A stretch of 50,332 nucleotides of DNA from the NCBI RefSeq assembly GCF_007827555.1, contig NZ_VISS01000034.1, positions 1 to 50,332 of the forward strand. Reading direction: 5' to 3'. The notes beneath the pieces are model-generated. The model worked only from the letters and a program-made list of their open reading frames with translations, was not told where the DNA came from and made no database searches. The stretch comes from Aeribacillus composti. GTDB taxonomy: Bacteria > Bacillota > Bacilli > Bacillales > Aeribacillaceae. The position numbers and the translations under genes are program-made. Numbering within the stretch: the first letter of the stretch is position 1; every line of letters begins with the position of its first letter. This document shows positions 37,390 to 46,000 of this stretch, piece by piece.

Positions 37390-38262
37390 TCATTCATTAA
37401 TAAATTGATGGACGATTTCCATAAACGCCTGCACTTGTTTAAGCTTTAACGATGATTCATGCCCGATCAACCAAGTATCCCTTTTAATCGGCTTTCCTTC
37501 ATGATCAATGAGCGGCAGTCGAAAGATCGAACCATCCTTTTCATCAATGCTGACAGAAGGCAAAATCGCAAAGCCGATACCATGATACGCCATTTGCTTG
37601 CACGTCTCGATCTGATCAACGACAATTGTCCTTTTTGGCGGGTTTTTAAATTGCCTGTGCCACCATTCTTGTATTTCTTGATAGTATGTAGAATCACTTT
37701 TAAATTGTATAAAAGGCCGCTCTGTGTGTACTAAATCATCGATGCTTTGAATTTCTGTGTCAACTAAATACAAAGTATCTTCCAGCAAATGCTGTTTAAA
37801 ACCTTTCCAATCAGGGTTTCCGCGTATGATTCCGATATGAATATCATCTTCATATAAACATTTTAATATTTCGCTTGACCACCCGGTTATAAGTGAAATT
37901 TCCGCCTGAGGGTATTTTTGTACATATTTTTTCAAAACTTTTGGAAGCCAGTGCTGGCCGATTATAGATGCCACTGCAAGCTTTAACGTCCCGTACACTT
38001 CTCCTTCCAAAACAGAGATTTCCTCTCTTACCTTCTCTTCCTTTTCAATCATTTCTTTTGCAAACTGGACAACTTTTTCTCCTGCCGGTGTAAGAGTCAA
38101 TCCCTTTTGTGAGCGCAAAAAAATTTTAAATCCCCATGCTTTTTCGATCGACTGAAGACGCTGCGACAAAGCAGGCTGGGAAACAAAAAGTCGGTCAGCC
38201 GCTTTTCTCATATTTTTTTCTTCAGACAAAGTCACAAGGATTTGCAATTCCGAAATTTGCAT
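37390..38262 (-). CDS. ccpC: LysR-type regulator CcpC
   Basis: A 290-residue LysR regulator. The winged helix covers residues 1-60 (MRKAADRLFVSQPALSQRLQ) and the citrate-binding domain follows. Long identical stretches with B. subtilis CcpC are visible, such as TLKLAVASIIGQHWLPKVLK and RPFIQFKSDSTYYQEIQ. CcpC controls citZ and citB (citrate synthase and aconitase) in response to citrate. Its location between dapH and darB matches B. subtilis, apart from an inserted transporter gene. Confidence 0.95.
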   Translation of the reverse strand: MQISELQILVTLSEEKNMRKAADRLFVSQPALSQRLQSIEKAWGFKIFLRSQKGLTLTPAGEKVVQFAKEMIEKEEKVREEISVLEGEVYGTLKLAVASIIGQHWLPKVLKKYVQKYPQAEISLITGWSSEILKCLYEDDIHIGIIRGNPDWKGFKQHLLEDTLYLVDTEIQSIDDLVHTERPFIQFKSDSTYYQEIQEWWHRQFKNPPKRTIVVDQIETCKQMAYHGIGFAILPSVSIDEKDGSIFRLPLIDHEGKPIKRDTWLIGHESSLKLKQVQAFMEIVHQFINE

Positions 38263-38352
38263 CGCTAAACCCTTTCCTTAGTGGATTCAATAGTTCAAAA
38301 ACATTATAAAATATTTTTGCTTTTCCGTCATAACAAGTTTAGCAAAAAACAT

Positions 38353-39858
38353 TCATTTTAATTCTCTCTTAGGAAGAAAGAAAATAAAAAGAACGCTCAA
38401 AATTGCTAATAAAAAGACGACGAAATAAACATGGTGAAGAGCAATGCTCAAACCAGACTCAAGAACCTCTTTTATAGGACCGGAAAGATCTGATTCTGGA
38501 TTCAAAAGGTTGTTGGCCGAATCAATGTTTAAGTTTTTTCCAGCACTATGCTCCTCCAAATATGTTTGCAGCTTGCTGTTTAAAATCCCGCCGAGCAAAG
38601 CGGCGCCGACGGTGTTGCCGAGATTTCGCATAAACATATTGGTGGCGGTGGCAATTCCGCGTTCTTTCCAATCAACTGCCGATTGAATGGATACGATGAA
38701 CGAGGTCGATGTCAGCCCCATTCCGACGCCGAGTAAAAAAGAGCCGATCATAGCGTGAACAGGTCCGTCATCTGCTGAAAGCATAACAAAGACAAGACTG
38801 CCGGCCAATAAAAAAATGCCTCCTAAAATTGATGTGGCACGAAAGCCGGCTTTTAAATAAATCCTCCCCGCTACTGTTGAGGCAATCGGCCATCCGATTG
38901 ACATCGTTGTCAGCGTGAATCCAGCCACCATTGCCGATTTTCCCATAACACCTTGCACAAATGTCGGCAAAAAGGTGGAAATGCCCATAAGCATCATCCC
39001 GGTCGTCAAGGACGTTACATTCGCAAGCAAAATGGAGCGATTTTTCCAAAGCGAAAGCGGCATCATCGGATCATCGGCCCGATTTTCCTGAAAAATAAAC
39101 AATATAAAGAAGCAGCATGCAACAGCTAATAACGCCGCAACCTCCCAGGAAGTCCAAGACCAGCGGACTCCTCCTTCGACAAGGACGATCATCAACAAGC
39201 TGATCGCAATAAGCATGAACATGGCGCCTGCATAATCAATGCTCGACTTTTTCTTATCAATGCGTTCATTCAAAAACAGACCGATTCCTGCCATTGATAA
39301 AATGCCTAAAGGAACATTCACCCAAAATACAAACTTCCAGCTTATGTACTCAACGAACAAGCCACCTAAAACGGGACCGATTATTGCAGAAATTCCCCAT
39401 ACACTGGACAAATATCCTTGTATTTTGGCTCTTTCTTCTACTGTATAAATATCGCCGACAATTGTTGTGGCGACTGGCATCACAGCTCCGGCTCCAATCC
39501 CTTGTATAAATCGGTATATAATTAAAGTTTCCATCGAATCGGCGAGACCGCAAAGCACAGAGCCAATTAAAAAAATAATGATGCCAAAAGCAAAAATCGG
39601 TTTTCTTCCAAACAAATCCGCCAATTTACCATATATTAAAATCGTTACGGAATTCATTAATAAATAGGAAGAAAAAATCCAGCTATATTTTGAAAAACCG
39701 CCAATTTCTGCGACAATGGCAGGCATTGCTGTGGAAACGATCGTTGCCTCAACTGCAGCCATAAACATCGCCAGCATGACGGCAGCTAAAACGAACGGAC
39801 GCTTTGTTTCTTTATGGTCTAGTTTTCCCCTATCTTTTTCAATAAGCGCCTCTTTCAT
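38353..39858 (-). CDS. DHA2-type MFS multidrug exporter (14 membrane segments)
   Basis: A proton-coupled exporter of about 501 residues with 14 predicted helices. Motif A is YGKLADLFGRKPIF (about residues 76-89) and the antiporter motif C region is VWGISAIIGPVLGGLFVEY. Residues about 425-465 form a large loop near the C terminus (YLEEHSAGKNLNIDSANNLL). The closest known types are EmrB/QacA-like drug exporters of Bacillus. ATG at 39858 has GAGGTGATC just upstream. It interrupts the ccpC-darB order of B. subtilis. The substrate is unknown. Confidence 0.9.
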   Translation of the reverse strand: MKEALIEKDRGKLDHKETKRPFVLAAVMLAMFMAAVEATIVSTAMPAIVAEIGGFSKYSWIFSSYLLMNSVTILIYGKLADLFGRKPIFAFGIIIFLIGSVLCGLADSMETLIIYRFIQGIGAGAVMPVATTIVGDIYTVEERAKIQGYLSSVWGISAIIGPVLGGLFVEYISWKFVFWVNVPLGILSMAGIGLFLNERIDKKKSSIDYAGAMFMLIAISLLMIVLVEGGVRWSWTSWEVAALLAVACCFFILFIFQENRADDPMMPLSLWKNRSILLANVTSLTTGMMLMGISTFLPTFVQGVMGKSAMVAGFTLTTMSIGWPIASTVAGRIYLKAGFRATSILGGIFLLAGSLVFVMLSADDGPVHAMIGSFLLGVGMGLTSTSFIVSIQSAVDWKERGIATATNMFMRNLGNTVGAALLGGILNSKLQTYLEEHSAGKNLNIDSANNLLNPESDLSGPIKEVLESGLSIALHHVYFVVFLLAILSVLFIFFLPKRELK

Positions 39859-40017
39859 CACGATCACCTCATTTGAAAATCACTTTCAATCGTTTGTAAG
39901 CATGAATTCATTTTGCCATAGCATTCGCATTCGTTCAATTGCTTTCCCAAAAAAACAATATCTATATTTTCATTATTTGAAGGTTGGATGGATTCGAAAC
40001 TATTGAGCCAATATGAA

Positions 40018-40044
40018 ATAAAAACGCCGGCAAGGGCGTTTTTA
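40018..40044. terminator. bidirectional terminator after darB
   Basis: AAAAACGCC pairs with GGCGTTTTT around a short loop, with A/T runs on both sides. It overlaps the darB stop codon and lies 160 bp upstream of the MFS gene. Confidence 0.88.
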
Positions 40045-40497
40045 TTTGGGAAACCTGGAATTTAATATCATTAGTTGTTTATGGAGCTTTTTTAAGATGA
40101 CCCTTCTTGTAAAAATCCCCTCTAAAACACCGTCCTCATTCGTTATACATACAAACGTATGATTAATAACGAGCTTCAGCGCCTTCATCCAATCATCCGA
40201 TACATTCAATCTGGAAACATCTTTGTTCATTACTTCTTCTACTTTCATATTTTGCAAACGCTCAAATTCGATTCGTTCCAATCCTAAAATTGAATCCATG
40301 ATCAAATTCGTCGTAATCAGCCCGTGCAAGCGATATTGAGCATCCAAAACCGGAACAGCTGTATAGCCTGTTTTCGTCAACACTAATAATGCATGCTCTA
40401 AGTTATTTCCCATTTGGACATGAGCCACTTTATCTGCAGGTATCATCAAATCTTTAATCGAAATATTTGTAAATTCTTCAGAAAAAACTTTTGTCAT
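40042..40497 (-). CDS. darB: CBS-domain c-di-AMP-binding protein DarB (YkuL)
   Basis: A 151-residue protein of two CBS domains. HVQMGNNLEHALLVLTKTGYTAVPVLD (about residues 29-55) and GLERIEFERL (about 76-85) are nearly the same as B. subtilis YkuL/DarB. DarB senses cyclic di-AMP and links it to the stringent response enzyme Rel and to pyruvate carboxylase. I start at ATG 40497, 7 nt after GAGAGGA; the longer in-frame start at 40536 adds a basic stretch lacking a ribosome site. Confidence 0.94.
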   Translation of the reverse strand: MTKVFSEEFTNISIKDLMIPADKVAHVQMGNNLEHALLVLTKTGYTAVPVLDAQYRLHGLITTNLIMDSILGLERIEFERLQNMKVEEVMNKDVSRLNVSDDWMKALKLVINHTFVCITNEDGVLEGIFTRRVILKKLHKQLMILNSRFPK

Positions 40498-40602
40498 TCG
40501 TTTCTTCCTCTCACTTTGACATTTCATTTTAATCATAACATATGATCTGGAAAATGTGTTCCATTTACCAAAAAGAAACTTCCTATTTTATGATATCATT
40601 AT

Positions 40603-40631
40603 GTAAGCGTTTTATCACGTGATAAACTTAC
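40603..40631. promoter_or_regulatory. 29-bp palindrome between abbA and darB
   Basis: A perfect 16-bp core TTTATCACGTGATAAA (40611-40626) is flanked by GTAAG and CTTAC. No T-run follows on either side. It lies about 105 bp upstream of the darB start, a likely operator position, though no regulator can be named. Confidence 0.5.
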
Positions 40632-40640
40632 ATTTCTGCG

Positions 40641-40668
40641 AAAAGCGATGCTCTTGCAAAGAGCATCG
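40641..40668 (-). terminator. terminator after abbA
   Basis: CGATGCTCT pairs perfectly with AGAGCATCG around a 5-nt loop and is followed by CTTTTCG on the minus strand, 48 bp after the abbA stop. Confidence 0.75.
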
Positions 40669-40715
40669 TTGAGATGCCTCTCATACTCAAAAACTGGTCC
40701 TCACAAGGATACAGG

Positions 40716-40907
40716 TTACGTATGCGAACGGATTTTGTCATAAAGCTCCACTAATTTTTTGTATGTACATAAATCAAACTCTTTTTTTCCGCATTCAATA
40801 TCATTGATTTCGCTCACAACCAATTCAATCGCAAAATGGTTGCGAAACAAAATTGCGACAAGCAATTGCTTTTCTTCTAGAGACAATACCGGTTGAACAG
40901 CTCGCAT
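40716..40907 (-). CDS. abbA: AbrB antirepressor AbbA
   Basis: A 63-residue protein that I identify with B. subtilis AbbA (YkzF) by the shared pattern EINDIE-x-G-x-K, TYKKLVELYD and a final Arg-rich end, and by its place upstream of darB. AbbA binds the transition-state regulator AbrB and mimics DNA, relieving repression during entry into stationary phase. The acidic, helical composition fits. ATG is preceded by TGGAGG. In B. subtilis abbA is transcribed from a Spo0A-dependent promoter; I did not find a clear 0A box here. Confidence 0.85.
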   Translation of the reverse strand: MRAVQPVLSLEEKQLLVAILFRNHFAIELVVSEINDIECGKKEFDLCTYKKLVELYDKIRSHT

Positions 40908-41303
40908 CGTTATTCATCCTCCAGTGCCTTCATTTTAAAAAACATCCTAACCATAACATATAATGAGCAGCTTTAAAATTATGTCGAAATTTGCTTACAT
41001 CATGAAAAATAATATTCCTTTTTTCGCAGCTTTCAATTACAAGAAGCTGGAAATCGAATCAGAAGCCCGAAGCTGGAGCATGTGCAGATTGTTTTTTGTT
41101 TAATTAACCAAGTCGATTAAATGACATCACCGTTCGAACCGCTGCATTCAGTTCCTCTGGCTCCGGCAATTGTGTTTATTTACACTGATTCTAAATGATA
41201 GATACGTTTCTTCGCCAATAAAGTGTTGGAACTGATGCGAGGACTTCTCCCCTTTGAAACCGTATGCTCTCTCTGTTATATGAAAAGATTTGATTGAAAT
41301 GAA

Positions 41304-41429
41304 ATGGGAAACATGGACCCATTGCTCAATAAATCGCATGAACTTAAGAGCATCTTTGAGGCGGAAGCGAACAATGAAGCCAGCCAAACTTTCTCAAAAA
41401 TAGTTGAGCTAGAGCAAAAGATCATGTAG
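41304..41429 (+). pseudogene. 41-codon fragment of a decayed plus-strand gene
   Basis: An ATG-to-TAG frame reading MGNMDPLLNKSHELKSIFEA and continuing with EANNEASQTFSKIVELEQKI looks like genuine amphipathic helical protein but has no good ribosome site. Further broken frames lie downstream before a terminator. I do not recognise the family. Confidence 0.3.
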
Positions 41430-41730
41430 AGCTGTATTTCCGTTCATTCTGTACGTCAGACAGCTCGAATTAGGACAAAGAGTTGAAAGATGCTAATCAA
41501 TGCGTCATTAGGTGGGAAAAATGTTCAATTTTAAATCATCACGGTTGAAGCTCTTGTAGACAAAAATACTCTTTATGAAAGGCTGCACATAAAACGAAGA
41601 AGAAAAAGAAGCTGTCATTACCTTCAGTAAAATGTGCGATCAACTGCCAAACTTCTTGAATTCTGCTAAAAAATGAGCATTTAAAGAGAGTCTATGAGGC
41701 AAACTTTTTCACACTGACAAAGGCAGGAAC

Positions 41731-41770
41731 GGCGGAGGGAGATCTCAGCCCTCCTGCCGCCCAATTTTTA
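41731..41770 (+). terminator. orphan plus-strand terminator
   Basis: GGCGGAGGG pairs with CCCTCC and the following GCCGCC with a small bulge, then ATTTTTATT follows on the plus strand. No intact plus-strand gene precedes it, which supports the idea that a plus-strand gene once ended here. Confidence 0.65.
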
Positions 41771-41958
41771 TTAAATAAGGCATCAATTTGTCTTACTTCC
41801 AGCCAGATGTATTACGAGTATCATGTAAGCAAATAGATGCCGTCTAGCTAAAAAAGGATGAACAGCCAGCCGACACATAGGAGTAATGGAAGATTTCTAA
41901 ATTACTATCAGCTATTTTATTCCTTTCCTCATTCTTTTCTAAACGAAATGTGCCTCGA

Positions 41959-42975
41959 TTATGATGATTTTTTCAATAAAATATAGATAAAGTAGGGCGC
42001 CCCGATTAAAGCTGTCATAATGCCCGCTGGGATGCCGTCCGGAAGTGCGATGTTTCGCCCGATTGTATCGGCTAGTAGTAGAAGCCACCCTCCCAACAAA
42101 ATCGCAATCGGAAGATAAAGTTGATTGCGGGGACCAATCAGTGACCGTGCTAAATGGGGTGCCAAAAGACCGATAAACGCTACACCTCCCGTTACAGAAA
42201 CCGCAGCTGCGGCAAGCCCGACAGCAGCCAATAGAAGCGTAATTCGCTCCCTCTCAATCTTCAAGCCAACCCCGACAGCAGTAGGATCGTTTAAACTTAA
42301 TAAATTTAATTGTTGAGCTCTGGAAGCAATAAACGAAATCAAAATGACAATCCAAGGTAAAATTGCCAAAATAAACGGCCAATCTGCCCCCCAAACGTTC
42401 CCTGCCAGCCATTTGGCGATAAAATCAACTTTTTGCCGTTCTGCAGAAGAAATAATGACGATCATGGTTCCTGATAAAGCCATGGCGAAGCCGACACCGA
42501 TAAGGACTAATCGAACGGGGTTTAAACCGGCATTTCGATCATAAGAAAAAACGTAAATAGCCCCTGCCGTTAAAAGAGCGCCGATAAAAGCTGCGACTGG
42601 CAGTAAATACACAAATGAGCCGACATCAATTGGAAAAAATAAAAAGAACACTGCAATAGCTACTCCTGCTCCGGCATTAATCCCAATGATCCCCGGCTCA
42701 GCCAAATCGTTTCTAGAAATATCTTGAAAGATCGCCCCGGAAACCGCCAAAGCCATTCCTGCCAATAAGGTCACAATGATCCGCGGCAAGCGGACGGAAA
42801 ATAAAACGAACTCCTCTTTAAACGTCCCGTGGCCGAGAATAGTTGGAAGCAAGCGATTCATCGAGACGGAGGAGGTGCCTAATCCCATTCCGATGATGGC
42901 CGTTGCAGCAATTAAAAGAATCAGAACAAGTATGATCAGCCGCTGCTTTTTTACAATTGCCGGATGTATGATCAT
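41959..42975 (-). CDS. iron-siderophore ABC permease (FecCD family, FhuG-like)
   Basis: A 338-residue FecCD permease with about nine to ten hydrophobic segments. Family marks are RLPRIIVTLLAGMALAVSGAIFQ (about residues 57-79), the ATPase-coupling GLLAPHLARSLIGP and the final TALIGAPYFIYILL. ATG overlaps the stop of the partner permease (ATGA). It forms the second half of the translocation pore of the Fur-controlled importer. Confidence 0.93.
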   Translation of the reverse strand: MIIHPAIVKKQRLIILVLILLIAATAIIGMGLGTSSVSMNRLLPTILGHGTFKEEFVLFSVRLPRIIVTLLAGMALAVSGAIFQDISRNDLAEPGIIGINAGAGVAIAVFFLFFPIDVGSFVYLLPVAAFIGALLTAGAIYVFSYDRNAGLNPVRLVLIGVGFAMALSGTMIVIISSAERQKVDFIAKWLAGNVWGADWPFILAILPWIVILISFIASRAQQLNLLSLNDPTAVGVGLKIERERITLLLAAVGLAAAAVSVTGGVAFIGLLAPHLARSLIGPRNQLYLPIAILLGGWLLLLADTIGRNIALPDGIPAGIMTALIGAPYFIYILLKKSS

Positions 42976-43985
42976 GTGATAGCTTTCCCCCTTTTTTGCA
43001 CAATGAACAGGAAGAAAGGCAAACCTAAAAAGGAAACAATGGCCGCCACTGGTGTTTCGTAAGGAGCATTAATCGTTCTGGCAAGCGTATCAGCGATTAA
43101 TAAAAAGCAGGCGCCGAATATCGCAGACATTGGGAGAATATAACGATAATCGGCCCCTACGACCGAACGGACGATATGCGGAACCATTAAACCGATAAAT
43201 GCCATATTCCCAACAAGGGCGACAGATGCACCAGTAAGCAATATAATGATGATAAACAGCACCATTTTTATTTGTGCCGTTTTTTGACCTAACCCGACTG
43301 CCACTTCTTCATTTAAACTTACAATGGTCAGCTGCCTTGAGAAAAAAAGAGAAATGGTGATCCCAACGAGAGCAATCGGTATGAGGATCTTGAGCTGTTT
43401 CCATGTTGCACCGACAAGTCCTCCAGCTGTCCACATCGAAACATTTTTGTAAATATTAAAATATAAGCTGATTCCTTCCGCGACGGCAAAAAGAAAAGCA
43501 GACACAGCAGCCCCAGCTAAAACGATTTGAAAAGGAGAAATCCTTCCTTTTTTTACCGCACCGATTCCAAAAACTAAAAAGGCGCCAGCTGCTGCTCCAA
43601 TAAAGCACGCAATGGTCATACTAAAGTAATTTGCGTTCGGAAAAAGGGCAATTGTCAAAGCGAGTGCAGCATTTGCTCCGGCTGTCAGCCCTAATAATCC
43701 TGGATCTGCTAATGGATTGCGAGTCAATCCTTGCATGATTGCTCCAGCTACTGATAAAGAAGCGCCGACAAAAATAGCGCCGACTTCGCGCGGAAGACGA
43801 ATTTCCCGAATCATATCAATCGTCTTACCAGCCTCATTTGTCGTTAGCGCCAGCCAAACATCTTTTACACTTGTGTCTGCCGCTCCAAACACCATCGCTA
43901 AAAAAAACGAACCAATCAGCAAAATGACTGCGAATATGAATTTAAAGAAAAATGAAGCGGAATCGTTTTTTAGCATACATCTCAT
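42972..43985 (-). CDS. iron-siderophore ABC permease (FecCD family, FhuB-like)
   Basis: A 337-residue FecCD permease with EIRLPREVGAIFVGASLSVAGAIMQGLTRNPLADPGLLG-type sequence (about residues 62-100), GLMVPHIVRSVVG for ATPase docking and a terminal FLGLPFFLFIV. Possible starts are ATG 43985 and ATG 43976; GAAGAG precedes both. It pairs with the permease encoded just downstream, the usual two-permease siderophore importer. Confidence 0.93.
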   Translation of the reverse strand: MRCMLKNDSASFFFKFIFAVILLIGSFFLAMVFGAADTSVKDVWLALTTNEAGKTIDMIREIRLPREVGAIFVGASLSVAGAIMQGLTRNPLADPGLLGLTAGANAALALTIALFPNANYFSMTIACFIGAAAGAFLVFGIGAVKKGRISPFQIVLAGAAVSAFLFAVAEGISLYFNIYKNVSMWTAGGLVGATWKQLKILIPIALVGITISLFFSRQLTIVSLNEEVAVGLGQKTAQIKMVLFIIIILLTGASVALVGNMAFIGLMVPHIVRSVVGADYRYILPMSAIFGACFLLIADTLARTINAPYETPVAAIVSFLGLPFFLFIVQKRGKAIT

Positions 43986-44059
43986 CTCTTCTATTTTTCT
44001 ATTTTATAGATGGAAAGAAGAGAAATTCATGCCTGCTGAATTTCGCTTCTTCTTATTAC

Positions 44060-44977
44060 TTATTTTTTTCCAAGAAATTTTTCTCGAAAGAATTCAAGCT
44101 GATATTCCAATGTCAGTCGATCATTGAAATAAAATTCATTAGCATTTACTTCAAACACGCGATTGTTTTTGACAGCCGGTATGTTTTTATAAGTATCTGT
44201 TTCTTGGAAAGAGTTATCAGCATCCGAATACTTACTGACGATTAAATAATCCCCTGCAAATTCTGGAAGCACTTCAGTCGATAAAGCATAATAACCTTGT
44301 TTTAAAGCTTTCTCTTCCACTTTTTTAGGCATTTTTAGCTTCATGGCTTGGTATAAAATTTCTGTTCCTCTTCCCCAGTTGTTCCCAAACACATATAATT
44401 GCTTATCAAAACTTTCAATGACTGAAACAGTTGCATCTTCTCCAATTTTCGCGCGAATTTCTTCTCCTGTTTCTTCAGCTCTTTTTTTGAAATCCTCGAC
44501 CCACTCTCTTGCTTCTTTTTCCTTATTTAAAAGCTTGCCAATTTCTATATGCTGTGTTAAATAATCGACTTTTCCATAAGTAAACGTAACAGTAGGCGCT
44601 ATCTTTTTCAGTTTATCTACATTTTTAATCGTCGATAATCCGATGATTAAATCCGGATTTAGTTCAATGATTTTTTCTAAATCTTCATCAGATACTTCTG
44701 CAACATCTTTCAATTTGTCTTTCCAGCGCGGATTCATTTTTGACCATGAATCAACACCAACGAGATTTACTCCTAAAGACATCACATCTCCGGCAAATGA
44801 CGAGAGAACAACGACTCTTTTAGGATTAGCCGGGACTTCAACAGGACCGTTTTCCGATTGATATGTAATCGTTTCAGGTTTTTCTTCTTTCTTTTCAGCG
44901 CTGTCTTCCTTTTTATTACCACAAGCGCTAACTATGAGAACCAACAAGAACAGAATTGGAATAAGACGTTTTTTCAT
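44060..44977 (-). CDS. iron-siderophore ABC transporter substrate-binding lipoprotein
   Basis: A 305-residue class III binding protein with a lipoprotein signal ending VSAC (Cys about 19) and a Lys/Glu-rich linker. PANPKRVVVLSSFAGDVMSLGVNLVGV (about residues 52-78) and NPDLIIGLS mark the FhuD/FeuA/YxeB group. It captures ferric siderophore outside the membrane. Hydroxamate binding is plausible from overall similarity but not shown. Its ATG lies inside the ATPase gene, with AAAGGAG 9 nt upstream. Confidence 0.92.
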   Translation of the reverse strand: MKKRLIPILFLLVLIVSACGNKKEDSAEKKEEKPETITYQSENGPVEVPANPKRVVVLSSFAGDVMSLGVNLVGVDSWSKMNPRWKDKLKDVAEVSDEDLEKIIELNPDLIIGLSTIKNVDKLKKIAPTVTFTYGKVDYLTQHIEIGKLLNKEKEAREWVEDFKKRAEETGEEIRAKIGEDATVSVIESFDKQLYVFGNNWGRGTEILYQAMKLKMPKKVEEKALKQGYYALSTEVLPEFAGDYLIVSKYSDADNSFQETDTYKNIPAVKNNRVFEVNANEFYFNDRLTLEYQLEFFREKFLGKK

Positions 44978-45773
44978 GTTTTTCTTCTCCTTTTATTAGA
45001 TTGTACGTGATGCATATTGGTTTATCTGTTCGAGGATCCCGTCCTATTACAGCATCAATTTGAAATACTTCTTTCAGCACGTTGCAGTCGATTACTTCGT
45101 CACTCGTCCCGGCTTTGATAATTTGTCCGTCTTTCAACGCTATAATATAATCGGCAAAACGAGCTGCTTGATTGATATCATGAAGCACCATGACGATTGT
45201 CCGCCCCTGCTCTTTGTTTAACTGCTGTAGAAGCTCTAGTACTTCAAGCTGATGCGCCATATCTAAATAAGTGGTCGGTTCATCCAAAAAGATGATGTCC
45301 GTTTCTTGAGCGAGCGCCATCGCTATCCAGACACGCTGTCTTTGACCGCCTGACAGCGCATTGACTGGCTGGTGTTTAAAATCGGCCGTTTTCGTAACTT
45401 CTAAAGCCCAGTTTATGACCTCAAGATCTTTTTTTGTTAATCTGCCGAAGCCTTTTTGATATGGGTAGCGGCCGTAAGATACAAGCTCTCCAACGGTAAG
45501 GCCGGCTGGACTTTCTGGTGATTGAGGAAGTATGGCCATTTTTTTCGCCAGTTCTTTCGTATCCTGCTTTAAAATACTCTCGCCATCAAGAATAATTCGA
45601 CCGGATTGGTGCGGGATAATCCGAGTTATCGCTTTCAACAAAGTGGATTTTCCACAGCCGTTGGAACCGATTATCGTTGTAATTTTTTTATCAGGAATTT
45701 CAATTTTCATATCTTTCACAATCAGTCGATTGCCATAGGAAATTTGTAAATGATCTGTGTATAGGCGGATCAT
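44928..45773 (-). CDS. iron-siderophore ABC transporter ATPase
   Basis: A 281-residue FecE/FhuC-type ATPase with Walker A GSNGCGKST (about residues 36-44), the signature ALSGGQRQRVWIAMAL and Walker B IIFLDEPTTYLDMAHQ. It resembles B. subtilis YusV, an ATPase shared by several siderophore importers. The C terminus runs 50 nt into the binding-protein gene (ending TSYSNSVLVGSHS), an unusually long overlap. It is the first gene of the operon, downstream of a Fur box and sigma-A promoter. Confidence 0.94.
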   Translation of the reverse strand: MIRLYTDHLQISYGNRLIVKDMKIEIPDKKITTIIGSNGCGKSTLLKAITRIIPHQSGRIILDGESILKQDTKELAKKMAILPQSPESPAGLTVGELVSYGRYPYQKGFGRLTKKDLEVINWALEVTKTADFKHQPVNALSGGQRQRVWIAMALAQETDIIFLDEPTTYLDMAHQLEVLELLQQLNKEQGRTIVMVLHDINQAARFADYIIALKDGQIIKAGTSDEVIDCNVLKEVFQIDAVIGRDPRTDKPICITYNLIKGEEKHEKTSYSNSVLVGSHS

Positions 45774-45798
45774 GGAAAACCTCCAATTTATTCCAAAT

Positions 45799-45813
45799 TG
45801 ATAATGATTATCA
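45799..45813. promoter_or_regulatory. Fur box of the iron importer operon
   Basis: TGATAATGATTATCA is a perfect 7-1-7 Fur box. It lies about 10-25 bp downstream of the predicted start site, in the leader of the ATPase mRNA, so iron-loaded Fur would block transcription. Confidence 0.95.
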
Positions 45814-45830
45814 TTTTCTTATACAAATAT

Positions 45831-45859
45831 AATATAATACCACCCATTCTCCTTGTCAA
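45831..45859 (-). promoter_or_regulatory. sigma-A promoter of the iron importer operon
   Basis: TTGACA (45859-45854), a 17-bp spacer and TATATT (45836-45831) on the minus strand, with the start site near 45824. Confidence 0.8.
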
Positions 45860-45875
45860 TTATCATTTTTTTTAG

Positions 45876-45995
45876 AGAAAGAAGAAACCCGGCCTCCAAA
45901 GCCGGGTTTCTCGTCCGAATGTGTAACAAAGGGGGAGCGGGGGTTTAGCCGCGATGTTTCACTTCAAGACGTCTGTGAACTACTTCGTCTTACAT
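45876..45995 (-). ncRNA. Fur-regulated small RNA, FsrA-like candidate
   Basis: The DNA between a promoter that overlaps a Fur box (46001-46029) and a strong terminator has no usable reading frame. The predicted RNA is about 120 nt. It contains a C-rich single-stranded stretch CCCCCGCTCCCCC (minus strand, 45943-45931) and ends in a 10-bp stem GAAACCCGGC / GCCGGGTTTC (45910-45884) followed by TTCTTTCTC. Fur control, size, C-rich unpaired region and terminator match the description of B. subtilis FsrA, the iron-sparing sRNA. As I recall, fsrA lies close to the yku genes found 5 kb away here. Transcription and targets are inferred. Confidence 0.7.
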
Positions 45996-46000
45996 TTATA

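Larger units (their letters stand above)
40908..41958. other. 1.05-kb region without an intact gene, decayed coding remnants
   Basis: Between abbA and the iron permease gene neither strand has a convincing full-length frame with a ribosome site. A 79-codon minus-strand frame (41148-41387) has no ribosome site and lacks protein-like composition. Short plus-strand stretches look like broken coding sequence, for example NEEEKEAVITFSKMCDQLPN near 41600-41660, and a plus-strand terminator follows at 41731-41770. B. subtilis has ykuJ and ykuK near this position, but I cannot match the fragments to them. Confidence 0.5.

Noticed and set aside
41148-41387. 79-codon minus-strand frame in the gene-free region
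   Set aside because: No ribosome site, unusual composition, and it overlaps plus-strand sequence that looks more like true coding remnants.
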